Below are positions 22,474 to 32,371 of a stretch of DNA of 64,000 nucleotides, piece after piece (the stretch's first letter is position 1; every line of letters begins with the position of its first letter). The stretch is from contig CANQCL010000004.1 in assembly GCA_947589215.1 (NCBI GenBank), positions 62,001-126,000 on the forward strand, written 5' to 3'. The notes under the pieces are model-generated. The model saw nothing but the letters and a program-made list of their open reading frames with translations. It was not told where the DNA came from and searched no databases. A program made the translations under genes and the position numbers. The DNA is from an uncultured Clostridia bacterium. Its GTDB lineage: Bacteria > Bacillota > Clostridia > Oscillospirales > Ruminococcaceae.

Positions 22474-24960
22474 ATGCTTTCATTAAAGAATATAAAAAAG
22501 GATTACGGCAGCGGTGAGCAGGTAGTTCACGCATTAAAAGGTATAAGTATTGATTTCAGAGAAAATGAGTTTGTGTCAATTTTGGGGCAGTCGGGCTGCG
22601 GAAAAACAACTATGCTTAACATTATCGGAGGACTGGACAGGTACACAGAGGGTGATTTGATAATCGGAGGAGTGTCTACAAAAGAGTATAAAGCTAAGGA
22701 CTGGGACGCCTACCGAAATCACTCAATAGGATTTGTTTTTCAAAGCTATAACCTTATTCAGCATCTCACCGTTTTGAGAAACGTAGAGCTTGCGCTTACC
22801 CTTTCTGGTATTTCAAAATCAGAGAGAAGAAAAATGGCAGCTGCGGCTCTTGAAAAGGTAGGGCTTAGGGATCAGATACACAAAAAGCCCAACCAGCTTT
22901 CGGGAGGGCAGATGCAAAGAGTGGCTATTGCAAGGGCTTTGGTAAACGACCCTGATATTATTCTCGCCGACGAGCCTACAGGGGCTTTAGATACTGAGAC
23001 GTCTATTCAGGTTATGGAGCTTTTAAAAGAGGTTGCAAACGACAAGCTTGTTATTATGGTAACTCATAATCCCGAGCTTGCCGAGAAGTATTCAACTAGA
23101 ATAATCAAACTGTCAGACGGAGAAGTAACTGACGATTCAAATCCGTTTGAATACACAGCAAATGGGGAAACTGAGTGTAATGAAAATAAAGAAAAAACAG
23201 AAAACAGGCAGGCAAAAAAGAAGAAGTCAATGAGTTTTTTCACAGCTCTCTCTTTAAGCTTTGGAAACTTGAACACAAAAAAGACAAGAACGATTTTGAC
23301 CTCTTTTGCCGGAAGTATAGGCATTATAGGGATAGCGCTTATATTGTCGTTATCAAGCGGATTCCAGACTTATATCAATGTAATGGAGGAGGAGACTCTT
23401 TCGTCTTATCCTTTGCAGATAGATAAGCTTTCAATGGACGGAGAAAGTATGGCGGCTATGTTTTCCGACAACTATGATACGGATGAGCAGAACGAATTTC
23501 CCACTGAGAAAAAGGTTCACACAAAAGAGGTTTTAGATTCTATTGTAAATTCTTATGCTGAGGGAATTACTGTAAACGATATGAAAAGCTTTAAGAAGTA
23601 TCTTGAAGATAATCCTAGCAAAATAGACGATTTGGTAAACGGGATACAGTACAAGTATTCAAATGAGTTCAATGTTTATTCTTCTGAATACGATGAAACT
23701 AAAAACACTAAGAACAATCCTATAGATTTTGACAGCACGTCTGATGTCACGCAGGGCGGAGTAAATATGATGTTCAATCAAACTCCTGTGTGGAATGAGC
23801 TTATTGATAATCAGAAGCTTTTAGAATCGCAGTATGATGTTTTAGAGGGAAGCTGGCCTAAGAATAAAAATGAGGTCGTAATAGTCGTTGACGAGTATAA
23901 CAGAATTGACGATTATGTATTGTATTCTCTGGGGCTGAGAAGCATTGACGATTACAATAAGTCGGTTGAGGCGATAGTTTCGGGAAACACTAAGGATATT
24001 CCCAAACAGGCAACGGAATTCAGCTTTGACGAGCTTTTAAACAGAACCTATAAGCTGGTTCTGACAAACGATTATTATACAAAGCAAAACGGGGTGTGGG
24101 TCGATAAGAGAAACGACACAAGGTATATGAAATCGGTTTTGGATAAGTCTTTGGATTTAAAGGTTTCGGGTATTATAAGAATAAAGGACGGTGTGACGGC
24201 AACTGCATTTGGCAGCGGAGGAATTGGTTATAAAAGAGAACTTACAGATTATATAATCAATTCTGTAAATCAGTCTGAAATAGTAAAAGAGCAGCAGTCA
24301 AACCCTGATATTAACGTGTTCACCGGCAAGGAGTTCAGCGGCACGGACAATTTTGAAAATAATCTGACGGCTCTCGGAGTGTCTGATTTGGACGACCCTG
24401 CTTCAATGCTTTTCTATGCAAAGGGGTTTGACGAAAAGGAAGCTTTGGTTGAGATTATTGACAGCTACAACAATTCAAGAAAGACGGACAGTGAAAAAAT
24501 TCAATATACCGATTATGTGGGTTTGATGATGAGTTCAATTACTACGATTATTAATTCTATTTCATATGTGCTTATTGCGTTTGTTACAATTTCACTTGTG
24601 GTTTCTTCAATTATGATAGGAATAATAACCTATATTTCCGTTCTTGAGAGAACAAAGGAGATTGGTATTTTAAGAAGCATAGGAGCGTCAAAGCGGGATA
24701 TATCCCGTGTATTTAATGCCGAAACGCTTATTGTAGGCTTTGTCGCAGGAATAATAGGCATATTTATAACAGTTATTCTTGATATTCCTATAACTATGAT
24801 TATAAAGCATCTCACCGATCTTGACATTGTAGTTATGCTGCCTTTGGCAGGAGGTGTGATACTTGTTATAATAAGTATGCTTCTAACTCTTATTGCGGGG
24901 CTGATACCGTCAAGAATGGCTGCTAAAAAAGATCCTGTCGTTGCGCTTAGAACAGAATAA
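22474..24960 (+). CDS. MacB-like ABC transporter, ATPase fused to FtsX-type permease
   Basis: An 828-residue half-transporter. Residues 1-230 are an ABC ATPase: Walker [10 protein letters not shown] at 38-46, the signature LSGGQMQRV near 142, Walker [12 protein letters not shown] near 166 and the H-loop His in VTHNPE near 198. A charged linker (about 230-262) leads to a FtsX-type permease: first helix near 275-297, a large extracellular domain (about 300-685), then three helices (about 690-825) with the motif [19 protein letters not shown] between the second and third. Such proteins work by mechanotransmission on envelope substrates (peptides, lipoproteins, cell-wall enzymes) rather than by alternating access. 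No partner gene lies beside it. GGAGG stands 11 nt before the ATG. Confidence 0.88.
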   Translation: MLSLKNIKKDYGSGEQVVHALKGISIDFRENEFVSILGQSGCGKTTMLNIIGGLDRYTEGDLIIGGVSTKEYKAKDWDAYRNHSIGFVFQSYNLIQHLTVLRNVELALTLSGISKSERRKMAAAALEKVGLRDQIHKKPNQLSGGQMQRVAIARALVNDPDIILADEPTGALDTETSIQVMELLKEVANDKLVIMVTHNPELAEKYSTRIIKLSDGEVTDDSNPFEYTANGETECNENKEKTENRQAKKKKSMSFFTALSLSFGNLNTKKTRTILTSFAGSIGIIGIALILSLSSGFQTYINVMEEETLSSYPLQIDKLSMDGESMAAMFSDNYDTDEQNEFPTEKKVHTKEVLDSIVNSYAEGITVNDMKSFKKYLEDNPSKIDDLVNGIQYKYSNEFNVYSSEYDETKNTKNNPIDFDSTSDVTQGGVNMMFNQTPVWNELIDNQKLLESQYDVLEGSWPKNKNEVVIVVDEYNRIDDYVLYSLGLRSIDDYNKSVEAIVSGNTKDIPKQATEFSFDELLNRTYKLVLTNDYYTKQNGVWVDKRNDTRYMKSVLDKSLDLKVSGIIRIKDGVTATAFGSGGIGYKRELTDYIINSVNQSEIVKEQQSNPDINVFTGKEFSGTDNFENNLTALGVSDLDDPASMLFYAKGFDEKEALVEIIDSYNNSRKTDSEKIQYTDYVGLMMSSITTIINSISYVLIAFVTISLVVSSIMIGIITYISVLERTKEIGILRSIGASKRDISRVFNAETLIVGFVAGIIGIFITVILDIPITMIIKHLTDLDIVVMLPLAGGVILVIISMLLTLIAGLIPSRMAAKKDPVVALRTE

Positions 24961-25047
24961 ACGGCAATATAAATCTTATAATAATTTTGTATCATAAAAC
25001 TGTATATCTGAATTGTTTTAGTTAGTTTTTTATTAAGAAAAACAAAA

Positions 25048-25094
25048 GTTGCATTTGCAACAGAATTGAAAAATTCAATATGTTATATTAATAC
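25048..25094 (+). promoter_or_regulatory. fprA promoter with two palindromic operator candidates
   Basis: TTGAAA (25066-25071), a 17-nt spacer and TAATAC. The palindrome ATTGAA-AAA-TTCAAT (25065-25079) overlaps the -35 element, and a second, GTTGCA-TT-TGCAAC (25048-25061), stands just upstream. Neither matches the PerR or Rex consensus that I know. A repressor or redox sensor binding here is inferred. Confidence 0.5.
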
Positions 25095-25130
25095 TATAGA
25101 CAAACAAGCCTATATTTGGTAATTGAATAA

Positions 25131-25168
25131 AAGGAGGAAACGCTCTTAAAAGAGCATATTAAAATATG
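25131..25168 (+). promoter_or_regulatory. Shine-Dalgarno, hairpin, start codon arrangement before fprA
   Basis: AAGGAGG (25131-25137) is an ideal ribosome binding site but ends 28 nt before the ATG. GCTCT and AGAGC (25142-25155) form a perfect short hairpin around TTAAAA or TAAA. Folding it out leaves 14 nt. No comparable site lies closer to the ATG; AGAG in the 3' arm, 11 nt away, is weak. Confidence 0.5.
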
Positions 25169-26368
25169 TCAGCAATTAAAATTACAGATAATTTATATTC
25201 AGTAGGAATTTTAAACCCTGCAATGAGAATTTTTGACGTTATAATGAGAACAGACTACGGAACGTCATATAATTCGTATATATTGAAAGGAAAAGAAAAG
25301 ACCGCTTTGATTGAGGTGAGTCACGCTGATTTCTTTGATTCATACTTGAATAATATTAAAGAGGTTTGCGAGCCTTCAAGCATAGACTATATAATTCTAA
25401 ATCATTGCGAACCTGACCACAGCGGTGCTTTGGCGGATATTTTAAAGCGCTGCGACGCTAAAATCGTATGCACAAGAGCAGGTTCAAACTTTTTGAAAAA
25501 CATCACTAACAATGAAAACATTGATTATATGGTTGTAAACGACGGCGATACTCTTGATTTGGGCGGCGTTGAGCTTAAATTCATACCGGCAGCGTTTCTT
25601 CACTGGCCTGATTCAATGTTCACATATTGTGAAAGCGAAAAGACTTTGTTTTCCTGCGATGTGTTTGGCTGCCACTATTGCGAGCCTTATATGTTTGATA
25701 AGTTTATAGCATATGATAAAGCATACGATGTTGCTTTAAAGGGGTATTATGACGCTATTTTCGGACCGTTCAAATCATTTGTTACAGCAGGTATGAAAAA
25801 AATCGAGGGACTTAGATTTGACACTGTTTGTCCAAGTCATGGACCTATTCTTACAAAGGGCGGAAAACTAGATTGCGTTTTAGAAAAATACAGGGAGTGG
25901 AGTGCACCCAATAAAAAGGAAAAGAAAGCTATTCCTGTGTTTTACTGCTCGGCATATGGAAATACTGCTAAAGCGGCTTGTGCTATAAGCAGGGGAATTT
26001 CTAAAGTTGATGATTTTGAAACAAAGGTCTATGATATAAACGATTATGATTTAACTGAGCTTGCAGAAATTATAAATTCAAGCGACGCTTTTGCTATTGG
26101 TTCGCCGACAATAAACAGCGATGCGGTTGCTCCTGTATGGGCGCTTATCAGCACCATTGACGCTATCAACAACCGCAAGAAAAAGGCATTGGTTTTCGGT
26201 TCTTACGGCTGGAGCGGAGAGGCTGTTCCGAACATTATTAACAGGTTAAAAGGAATAAAGAATGATGTATTCGGTGATGGCTTTAAGTTCTGTTTTGTGC
26301 CGACTGATGAGGATTTAAAGTCTGCTGAAGAGCTTGGAGAAGAATTTGCAAAAGCAGTTTTAGGCTAA
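25166..26368 (+). CDS. fprA: FprA-family A-type flavoprotein (flavodiiron oxygen reductase)
   Basis: A 400-residue enzyme that reduces O2 to water (and in some homologues NO to N2O) with electrons from rubredoxin-like proteins, protecting anaerobes. The metallo-beta-lactamase-like domain (about 1-250) holds the di-iron ligands: H80-C-E82-P-D84-H85, His146 in FLHWPD, Asp165 in FSCDVFG and His225 in PSHGP. The flavodoxin domain (about 255-400) begins at VFYCSAYGNTAKAA, the FMN phosphate loop. Its neighbour 60 nt downstream is a reverse rubrerythrin, so the two probably form an oxygen and peroxide defence operon. The far-off Shine-Dalgarno site with a hairpin is unusual. Confidence 0.93.
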   Translation: MSAIKITDNLYSVGILNPAMRIFDVIMRTDYGTSYNSYILKGKEKTALIEVSHADFFDSYLNNIKEVCEPSSIDYIILNHCEPDHSGALADILKRCDAKIVCTRAGSNFLKNITNNENIDYMVVNDGDTLDLGGVELKFIPAAFLHWPDSMFTYCESEKTLFSCDVFGCHYCEPYMFDKFIAYDKAYDVALKGYYDAIFGPFKSFVTAGMKKIEGLRFDTVCPSHGPILTKGGKLDCVLEKYREWSAPNKKEKKAIPVFYCSAYGNTAKAACAISRGISKVDDFETKVYDINDYDLTELAEIINSSDAFAIGSPTINSDAVAPVWALISTIDAINNRKKKALVFGSYGWSGEAVPNIINRLKGIKNDVFGDGFKFCFVPTDEDLKSAEELGEEFAKAVLG

Positions 26369-26376
26369 AGTAAAAG

Positions 26377-26401
26377 ATTATAACACAAATGTGTTTATAA
26401 T
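26377..26401 (+). repeat. Imperfect inverted repeat between fprA and rubrerythrin
   Basis: ATTATAACACA and TGTGTTTATAAT face each other around AA, differing by one inserted T; the core AACACA-AA-TGTGTT is perfect. It lacks a U tract, so it is not a strong terminator. It may stabilise or process the fprA transcript, or be a regulator site for the second gene. Confidence 0.45.
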
Positions 26402-26428
26402 AAATTAAATGTTGAGGAGGAAACAATT

Positions 26429-26980
26429 ATGGCAAAATGGATTTGTCCGGTATGCGGATATGTTTACGAGGGCGATACACCTCCTGAGAAATGTCCGCAG
26501 TGCGGAGTTCCGGGAGAGAAATTCAACAAGGCTGAATCGGCTGAAATTACATGGGCTGACGACCATAAAGTCGGCAGTGCTCAAGGATTAGATCCTGAGG
26601 TCGTACAAGGTCTTAAAGACAATTTCAACGGTGAGTGTTCAGAAGTTGGAATGTACCTTGCAATGGCAAGAGTAGCATTCAGAGAGGGTTATCCTGAGGT
26701 AGGTCTATACTATGAAAAGGCAGCCTATGAAGAAGCAGAGCACGCTGCTAAGTTTGCAGAGCTTCTCGGCGAAGTTGTAACAGACTCTACTAAAAAGAAC
26801 CTTGAGCTGAGATATATGGCTGAGAACGGCGCTTGTGAAGGTAAGCTTATGCTTGCCAAGAAAGCGAAAGAGCTCGGATACGACGCTGTTCACGACACAG
26901 TTCATGAAATGGCAAAGGACGAGGCTCGCCACGGACGTGCTTTCAAGGGTCTGCTTGACAGATATTTCTCAGGCAAGTAA
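26429..26980 (+). CDS. Reverse rubrerythrin (rubredoxin domain at N-terminus)
   Basis: A 183-residue peroxide-reducing iron protein. The rubredoxin-like iron centre comes first (Cys6, Cys9, Cys22, Cys25), followed by the ferritin-like di-iron four-helix domain (about 50-183) with ExxH motifs: [15 protein letters not shown] near 105 and [14 protein letters not shown] near 158, plus Glu residues in [14 protein letters not shown] near 67. This order is the reverse of classic rubrerythrin; in clostridia such proteins accept electrons from NADH via a reductase and rubredoxin and remove H2O2 and O2. GAGGAGG lies before the ATG. It ends at a strong terminator, closing the fprA unit. Confidence 0.93.
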   Translation: MAKWICPVCGYVYEGDTPPEKCPQCGVPGEKFNKAESAEITWADDHKVGSAQGLDPEVVQGLKDNFNGECSEVGMYLAMARVAFREGYPEVGLYYEKAAYEEAEHAAKFAELLGEVVTDSTKKNLELRYMAENGACEGKLMLAKKAKELGYDAVHDTVHEMAKDEARHGRAFKGLLDRYFSGK

Positions 26981-27008
26981 ATTACATATTATAATTTAAT
27001 GCGTAATT

Positions 27009-27042
27009 AGAGGATAGATTTTATAATCTATCCTCTTTTTTT
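27009..27042 (+). terminator. Intrinsic terminator after rubrerythrin
   Basis: AGAGGATAGATT and AATCTATCCTCT form a perfect 12-bp stem with TTAT loop and a run of T. Confidence 0.93.
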
Positions 27043-27109
27043 GATAAAAACTTTCAAAGGATTATTCAGAAATTATAATTTGCCAAAGTTATTCGATGCT
27101 GTAGACACA

Positions 27110-28267
27110 TTAAAACTGATTTGATAAGCCAGCTTTATTTTTATAATCGTATATCTTCTGAACCAACATTTTAACTCCTTTGAACAGCCATACTCTGACT
27201 ATCTCAATAATACCGCATATAGTAAAAACGGTCAGACAAATTAAAATTATCTTGATAGGGTACGCCCATGAGACGTAGAACGATTTATTACTTAAAAAGC
27301 CGCACCAGTCGTGCCATAGTTTGTTTCTCATCAAAAACTGCTCGTGAATCATATAAACTCCGAGATTTACTGTTGCAATGTAGTTTATCACTCTCGACTT
27401 AAAGTTCAGACTTCTGAAAAACAGCATCAGACAAACACACTGCAAGACAACAAAAGGATTATTATTTTGTGTTGATACTCCGGAATAACTATTTACTAAA
27501 TAGCAAAGTATAGCGTTTATAATAGTGAGAGCTGCAAAGATGATTAAATATATGTATCTTCTTTTTTTACGGCAGGGGATGTGAAGTCTTAGATAACCGC
27601 CGAGAATATACATATAAATAAATGAATGCAGATTTTTTCCGCTTTCGTCGAAGATTTTATTAAGTCTGATAACGCCGCCGGTTTGACTTAGCTGAGCAAA
27701 AACGGTCCAGACGGAGAACATTAAAAACAGAGTTACAACCAGCCTTGTGTACTCTTTTTTTGAAAGAGACGTCAGTGCCTTATTGAGAAACGGACTTAAA
27801 ATAAGTACAAGCAGATACAGCGTCATAAAGTACCAAATTCTCGACGTGAAAGGAAAAAACGCTCTTGCTTTTTCCAAACTGCTAAGCTGCCAAAAGCCGA
27901 GTAGTTTGCCAATGAAGGGAATAGATAAAGAATAAAAAAGCATAGGCAGATATATTTTCAAAGCTTTGCCTTTAATGCTGTCCAAAGTTTTATTCGATGT
28001 AACCGAGAAATATCCGAAAATCAATATATAAACATACACGGGGCATCTTGATGAAAGGTGAGACAAATAGAATACAACTTTGTGAATACTTGATAAGTCA
28101 TTTTTGGCAACAGAACCATAGCCCCCGTAAAGGCATATATGCAGAAAAATAACCTGAAGCATCATAAATATCCGCAGTAATTCTATACCTGATTGTCTTA
28201 CCTTTGCATTTTCTTTTATACCCACGCTCTCATCAACCTTTTTGTGATTATATAGCAATATATGCAA
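27110..28267 (-). CDS. Acyltransferase 3 family membrane protein
   Basis: A 385-residue protein with about 10 hydrophobic segments. The N-terminal RQSGIELLRIFMMLQVIFLH near 25-44 is the start of the acyltransferase-3 fold (E-L-L-R-x-x-x-x, followed by the catalytic His in FLH). Such enzymes O-acylate sugars of the cell surface or secreted polymers. No nearby gene shows the substrate. The start is uncertain: no clear ribosome binding site precedes the ATG, and a GTG 14 codons later (28225) has AAAAAGG 11 nt before it. The adjacent, divergent XRE regulator may control it. Confidence 0.78.
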   Translation of the reverse strand: MHILLYNHKKVDESVGIKENAKVRQSGIELLRIFMMLQVIFLHICLYGGYGSVAKNDLSSIHKVVFYLSHLSSRCPVYVYILIFGYFSVTSNKTLDSIKGKALKIYLPMLFYSLSIPFIGKLLGFWQLSSLEKARAFFPFTSRIWYFMTLYLLVLILSPFLNKALTSLSKKEYTRLVVTLFLMFSVWTVFAQLSQTGGVIRLNKIFDESGKNLHSFIYMYILGGYLRLHIPCRKKRRYIYLIIFAALTIINAILCYLVNSYSGVSTQNNNPFVVLQCVCLMLFFRSLNFKSRVINYIATVNLGVYMIHEQFLMRNKLWHDWCGFLSNKSFYVSWAYPIKIILICLTVFTICGIIEIVRVWLFKGVKMLVQKIYDYKNKAGLSNQF

Positions 28268-28369
28268 GGGTTGTACGAATTATTAGCAGTAAATTTATAA
28301 AAAGTCAGTAATTTAATTATTTCCTCTGCATATGTTGGCTATGGTCAATATATTAACTATATAGCAATT

Positions 28370-28389
28370 ATACTCAATAAATTGAGTAT
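28370..28389 (+). promoter_or_regulatory. Perfect palindrome, probable operator of the XRE regulator
   Basis: ATACTCAAT-AA-ATTGAGTAT, with 9-bp arms, lies between the divergent acyltransferase and XRE genes. A TATAAT (28410-28415) follows 20 bp later, and TTGTCA (28389-28394) abuts the palindrome, so binding here would block the likely XRE promoter, though its 15-nt spacer is short. Confidence 0.55.
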
Positions 28390-28449
28390 TGTCAATAGGT
28401 TAAGGACAATATAATAATAATTGTTAGAATATATAGAGGGGTGGTTTTA

Positions 28450-28650
28450 ATGATAAGCTATAAACCGTTTTATGAAACTTTGGCAAAGAAGGGGATCACC
28501 GAATACTATTTGATTTATAAACAAGGTTTTTCAGCAAATACTATCCATCGAATTAAGCACGGCAAAGCAATAAGTACAAAAACTCTTGACGAAATATGCT
28601 TTGTACTTGATTGCAAGGTTGAAGAAGTTTTAAAATACGAAAAAACATAA
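28450..28650 (+). CDS. Small XRE/Cro-CI type HTH regulator
   Basis: A 66-residue protein that is almost only a helix-turn-helix domain: MISYKPFYETLAKKGITEYYL is helices 1-2, FSANTIHRIKHGKAISTKTL contains the recognition helix, and LDEICFVLDCKVEEVLKY is helices 4-5. It belongs to the small clostridial/bacillar family of about 65-75 residues. The ATG at 28450 follows AGGGG at 28437-28441; a GTG at 28441 overlaps that site and is rejected. It is probably autoregulated through the palindrome upstream. Confidence 0.88.
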   Translation: MISYKPFYETLAKKGITEYYLIYKQGFSANTIHRIKHGKAISTKTLDEICFVLDCKVEEVLKYEKT

Positions 28651-28690
28651 AAGCTGTACAATTTCTTTTTGAAAGTGTACAGCTTAATTT
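28651..28690 (+). terminator. Intrinsic terminator after the XRE gene
   Basis: AAGCTGTACA and TGTACAGCTT form a perfect 10-bp stem with a 15-nt loop, directly after the stop codon; the tail is AATTTTG. Confidence 0.75.
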
Positions 28691-28815
28691 TGTCTTATGA
28701 GTGTTTTATTTATTATGAATTAAATTACAATAACTCATTTTACTGTGCTTGACTTAATGTTTCAGATGTTGTATAATTCTTTTATATATTTTTGGTAAGA
28801 TGGAGGCGGCTTGGT

Positions 28816-30432
28816 ATGAGAGTAAGCAAGGCAATGGTAAAGTGTCTGGAAGCAGAGCAGGTCAAAGTCGTCTTTGGTTATCCGGGAGCAGCGATTTGTC
28901 CGTTTTATGACGCTTTATACGAAAGTGATATAAGACACATTCTTGTTCGGCATGAAGCAAACGCAGGTCATGCGGCAAACGGCTACGCAAGAATAACCGG
29001 CAGACCGGGTGTGTGCATTGCAACATCGGGTCCGGGCGCTACAAATCTTATCACGGCTATAGCAACGGCGTATGCTGACTCGATACCGCTTGTTGTGATA
29101 ACAGGTCAGGTCAACAACGACCAAATAGGCTCTGACGCTTTTCAGGAGGCGGACATAACAGGAGCTTCCGAGCCGTTTGTTAAGCACAGCTATTTGATCA
29201 AGGATAAGGACGAGCTTCCCAAAGCGTTTAAGGAAGCGTTTTATATTGCAGGCACCGGACGTCCCGGACCTGTGCTTATTGACGTTCCTATGGACGTTCA
29301 GATGCAGGAGATCGATTTTAATTACCCGAAAACTGTAGATATAAGAAGCTACAAGCCTACAACAAAGGGTAATATGCTTCAGATAAAGCGTGTTATAAAA
29401 GCTTTGAATGAAGCAAAGAAACCTCTTATCTGCATAGGCGGAGGAGTTTTTTCGTCAGATGCAGTAAACGAGATAACAGAGCTGTCAAAAGTTATGCAGA
29501 TTCCTGTAGTTACTACAATGATGGGCATATCGGCATTCTCTGCCGATAACGAGTTGTTTTACGGTATGATCGGAATGCATGGTAAAAGAATTGCAAACAA
29601 GGCTGTAGAGCTTTGCGACGTTATATTCTTGGTCGGCGCAAGGGTAGGAGACAGGGCAATAGGAAATCCCGACGCTGTTAAAAAGACAACTAAGGTTATT
29701 CATATAGATATAGATCCTGCCGAAATAGGCAAAAATCTCGGTGTAGATATTCCGCTTGTAGGCGATGCAAAGCTTGTTTTAAGGAAGATGCTTGAGCTCG
29801 CAAATAAAAAGACCCATACCGATTGGCTGAATGAACTCAACAGTTTAAAATCTGAGGAGACTGTAAAGCCTGTCAAGCAGGGAACAGTAAACCCGAGAAA
29901 GTTTATAAACGATTTGTCTGACAAGATGCCGAAGAACACAACGGTCGTTGCCGATGTAGGGCAGAACCAGATATGGAGCGCTACGAGCTATAAGATTCGT
30001 GACGGACGCTTTTTAACGTCCGGCGGAATGGGAACGATGGGGTATTCTGTTCCTGCGGCGATAGGCGCTAAACTTGCAGACGAAAACCACCCTGTTATCG
30101 CAATTTGCGGAGACGGTGCTTTTCAAATGTCTTTTATGGAGCTTGCAACTGCTGTTCAGCACAATGTTGATATTAAGATAGTAGTTATGAAAAACAACTT
30201 TTTGGGAATGGTTAGAGAAGTTCAGACCAATGTTTATAAAAACCATCTCACGGCGGTTTCGCTTGACGGTTCGCCGGATTTTATCACTCTTGCTAAGGCT
30301 TACGGAATACCCGCAATGAGGGTCGACAGCGAGGAAACGGCACAAAAGGCGATAGATAAGCTTGCGTCGCACAAGGGCTGTTATCTTGTTGAGTGTGTTG
30401 TAGATGATTTTGAAAGTACCTTACAGTTATAA
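28816..30432 (+). CDS. ilvB: Acetolactate synthase, large (catalytic) subunit
   Basis: A 538-residue thiamine-diphosphate enzyme that joins two pyruvates to acetolactate, or pyruvate and 2-ketobutyrate to acetohydroxybutyrate, the first common step of valine, leucine and isoleucine synthesis. The ATG at 28816 follows GGAGG (28802-28806) by 9 nt. The N-terminal domain has GYPGAAICPFYDAL and RHEANAGHAANGYAR with the catalytic Glu, then SGPGATN; the C-terminal domain has the ThDP motif GDGAFQMSF...NN. ilvN follows 19 nt later. There is no T-box or leader peptide upstream that I can see. Confidence 0.94.
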   Translation: MRVSKAMVKCLEAEQVKVVFGYPGAAICPFYDALYESDIRHILVRHEANAGHAANGYARITGRPGVCIATSGPGATNLITAIATAYADSIPLVVITGQVNNDQIGSDAFQEADITGASEPFVKHSYLIKDKDELPKAFKEAFYIAGTGRPGPVLIDVPMDVQMQEIDFNYPKTVDIRSYKPTTKGNMLQIKRVIKALNEAKKPLICIGGGVFSSDAVNEITELSKVMQIPVVTTMMGISAFSADNELFYGMIGMHGKRIANKAVELCDVIFLVGARVGDRAIGNPDAVKKTTKVIHIDIDPAEIGKNLGVDIPLVGDAKLVLRKMLELANKKTHTDWLNELNSLKSEETVKPVKQGTVNPRKFINDLSDKMPKNTTVVADVGQNQIWSATSYKIRDGRFLTSGGMGTMGYSVPAAIGAKLADENHPVIAICGDGAFQMSFMELATAVQHNVDIKIVVMKNNFLGMVREVQTNVYKNHLTAVSLDGSPDFITLAKAYGIPAMRVDSEETAQKAIDKLASHKGCYLVECVVDDFESTLQL

Positions 30433-30451
30433 GTTTGAAAGGAATGATACA

Positions 30452-30949
30452 ATGAAGTATACGATTTCAGTTTTAGTTGAAAACCACGCAGGAGCTTTGT
30501 CGAGAATTTCCGGACTGTTTTCAAGAAGGGGATTTAACATTGAGAGCCTTGCGGTCGGTATAACAGACGACCCTGCTGTTTCGAGAGTAACGATTATCGT
30601 AGACGGCGACGAGTATATTGTAGAGCAGGTTGAAAAGCAGCTCAATAAGCTAATTGACGTTATTAAGGTTAAAACTCTAACTAAGGACGAAAAGCTTGAG
30701 CGTGAGCTTATACTTATAAAGCTGAGAGTTCCTGCTGAAAAGAGAAGCGAGATTATGACAATTGCGGATATCACAGGGGCAAAGGTAATTGATATATCGC
30801 TGACGACTATGACTATTCTGCTTGCGGATACTTACGCTCATATCTGCCGGCTGGAGGAGATAACAAAGCCTTATGATGTTCTGGAAGTCGTGAGAACGGG
30901 AACAATAGCTATACAAAAAGGTCAAGATGTTATGTCTTTAAAAAAATAA
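30452..30949 (+). CDS. ilvN: Acetolactate synthase, small (regulatory) subunit
   Basis: A 165-residue subunit that activates the catalytic subunit and confers valine feedback inhibition. It starts at the ATG with AAAGGAA 7 nt upstream. An ACT domain is at the N-terminus (MKYTISVLVENHAGALSRIS, GRRGFNIESL-like RRGFNIESLAVG near 24), followed by the ACT-like C-terminal half (about 78-160). Length is typical of the short IlvH/IlvN type. It is co-transcribed with ilvB. Confidence 0.94.
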   Translation: MKYTISVLVENHAGALSRISGLFSRRGFNIESLAVGITDDPAVSRVTIIVDGDEYIVEQVEKQLNKLIDVIKVKTLTKDEKLERELILIKLRVPAEKRSEIMTIADITGAKVIDISLTTMTILLADTYAHICRLEEITKPYDVLEVVRTGTIAIQKGQDVMSLKK

Positions 30950-31143
30950 GCGAATAATTAAAACATTTATGTAACATTTTACATTCATAATAGAAAGTGT
31001 GAATGAATAAATTTCTTAAAGGTCAATATAAGGGGATTTAATTCCTTATTATAAAAACAATATAAAACTGCATATTTGTGCAAATTCGCATATAAAATCT
31101 AGGAGTAAAATAATCGGTAAGACAATTTCTTGTCTCTTATTTC

Positions 31144-31179
31144 TTGCTTCTGGTTTTCTAATTTGCATATAAATATGCA
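31144..31179 (+). promoter_or_regulatory. Candidate ilvC promoter overlapping a palindrome
   Basis: TTGCTT (31144-31149), an 18-nt spacer and TATAAA (31168-31173). The perfect palindrome TGCATAT-AA-ATATGCA (31164-31179) covers the -10 element. A similar stretch, ATTCGCATATAAA with TAGGAG after it, occurs 80 nt upstream (31084-31105), and AGACAA-TTTC-TTGTCT (31120-31135) forms a hairpin between them. The arrangement suggests a repressor site or a duplicated control region. Confidence 0.4.
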
Positions 31180-31188
31180 TAATTCTAG

Positions 31189-32232
<1,044 letters not shown>

Positions 32233-32366
32233 GCAACGGTGACGTTGCATCCAGTGCCGCCTTTTAAAAAGTTAGATAAACGTAGAAGTTTAATCAACGG
32301 CGGGTTGGCAACTAGATATAATAACAGATGAAAAAGAAAAGAGCAGCGGTGACGTTGCTCTTTATC
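32233..32366 (+). terminator. Structured ilvC-trmB junction with terminator
   Basis: Three hairpins follow the ilvC stop. GCAACG-GTGA-CGTTGC (32233-32248) and AAGAGCAGCG-GTGA-CGTTGCTCTT (32339-32362) share the core CGGTGACGTTGC and a GNRA-type loop. The second has a T-rich tail and acts as the terminator for ilvC and, on the other strand, probably for trmB. Between them CAAC-GGCGG-GTTG (32295-32307) can fold, or pair with CCGCC near 32257. Confidence 0.6.
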
Positions 32367-32371
32367 TTTTA

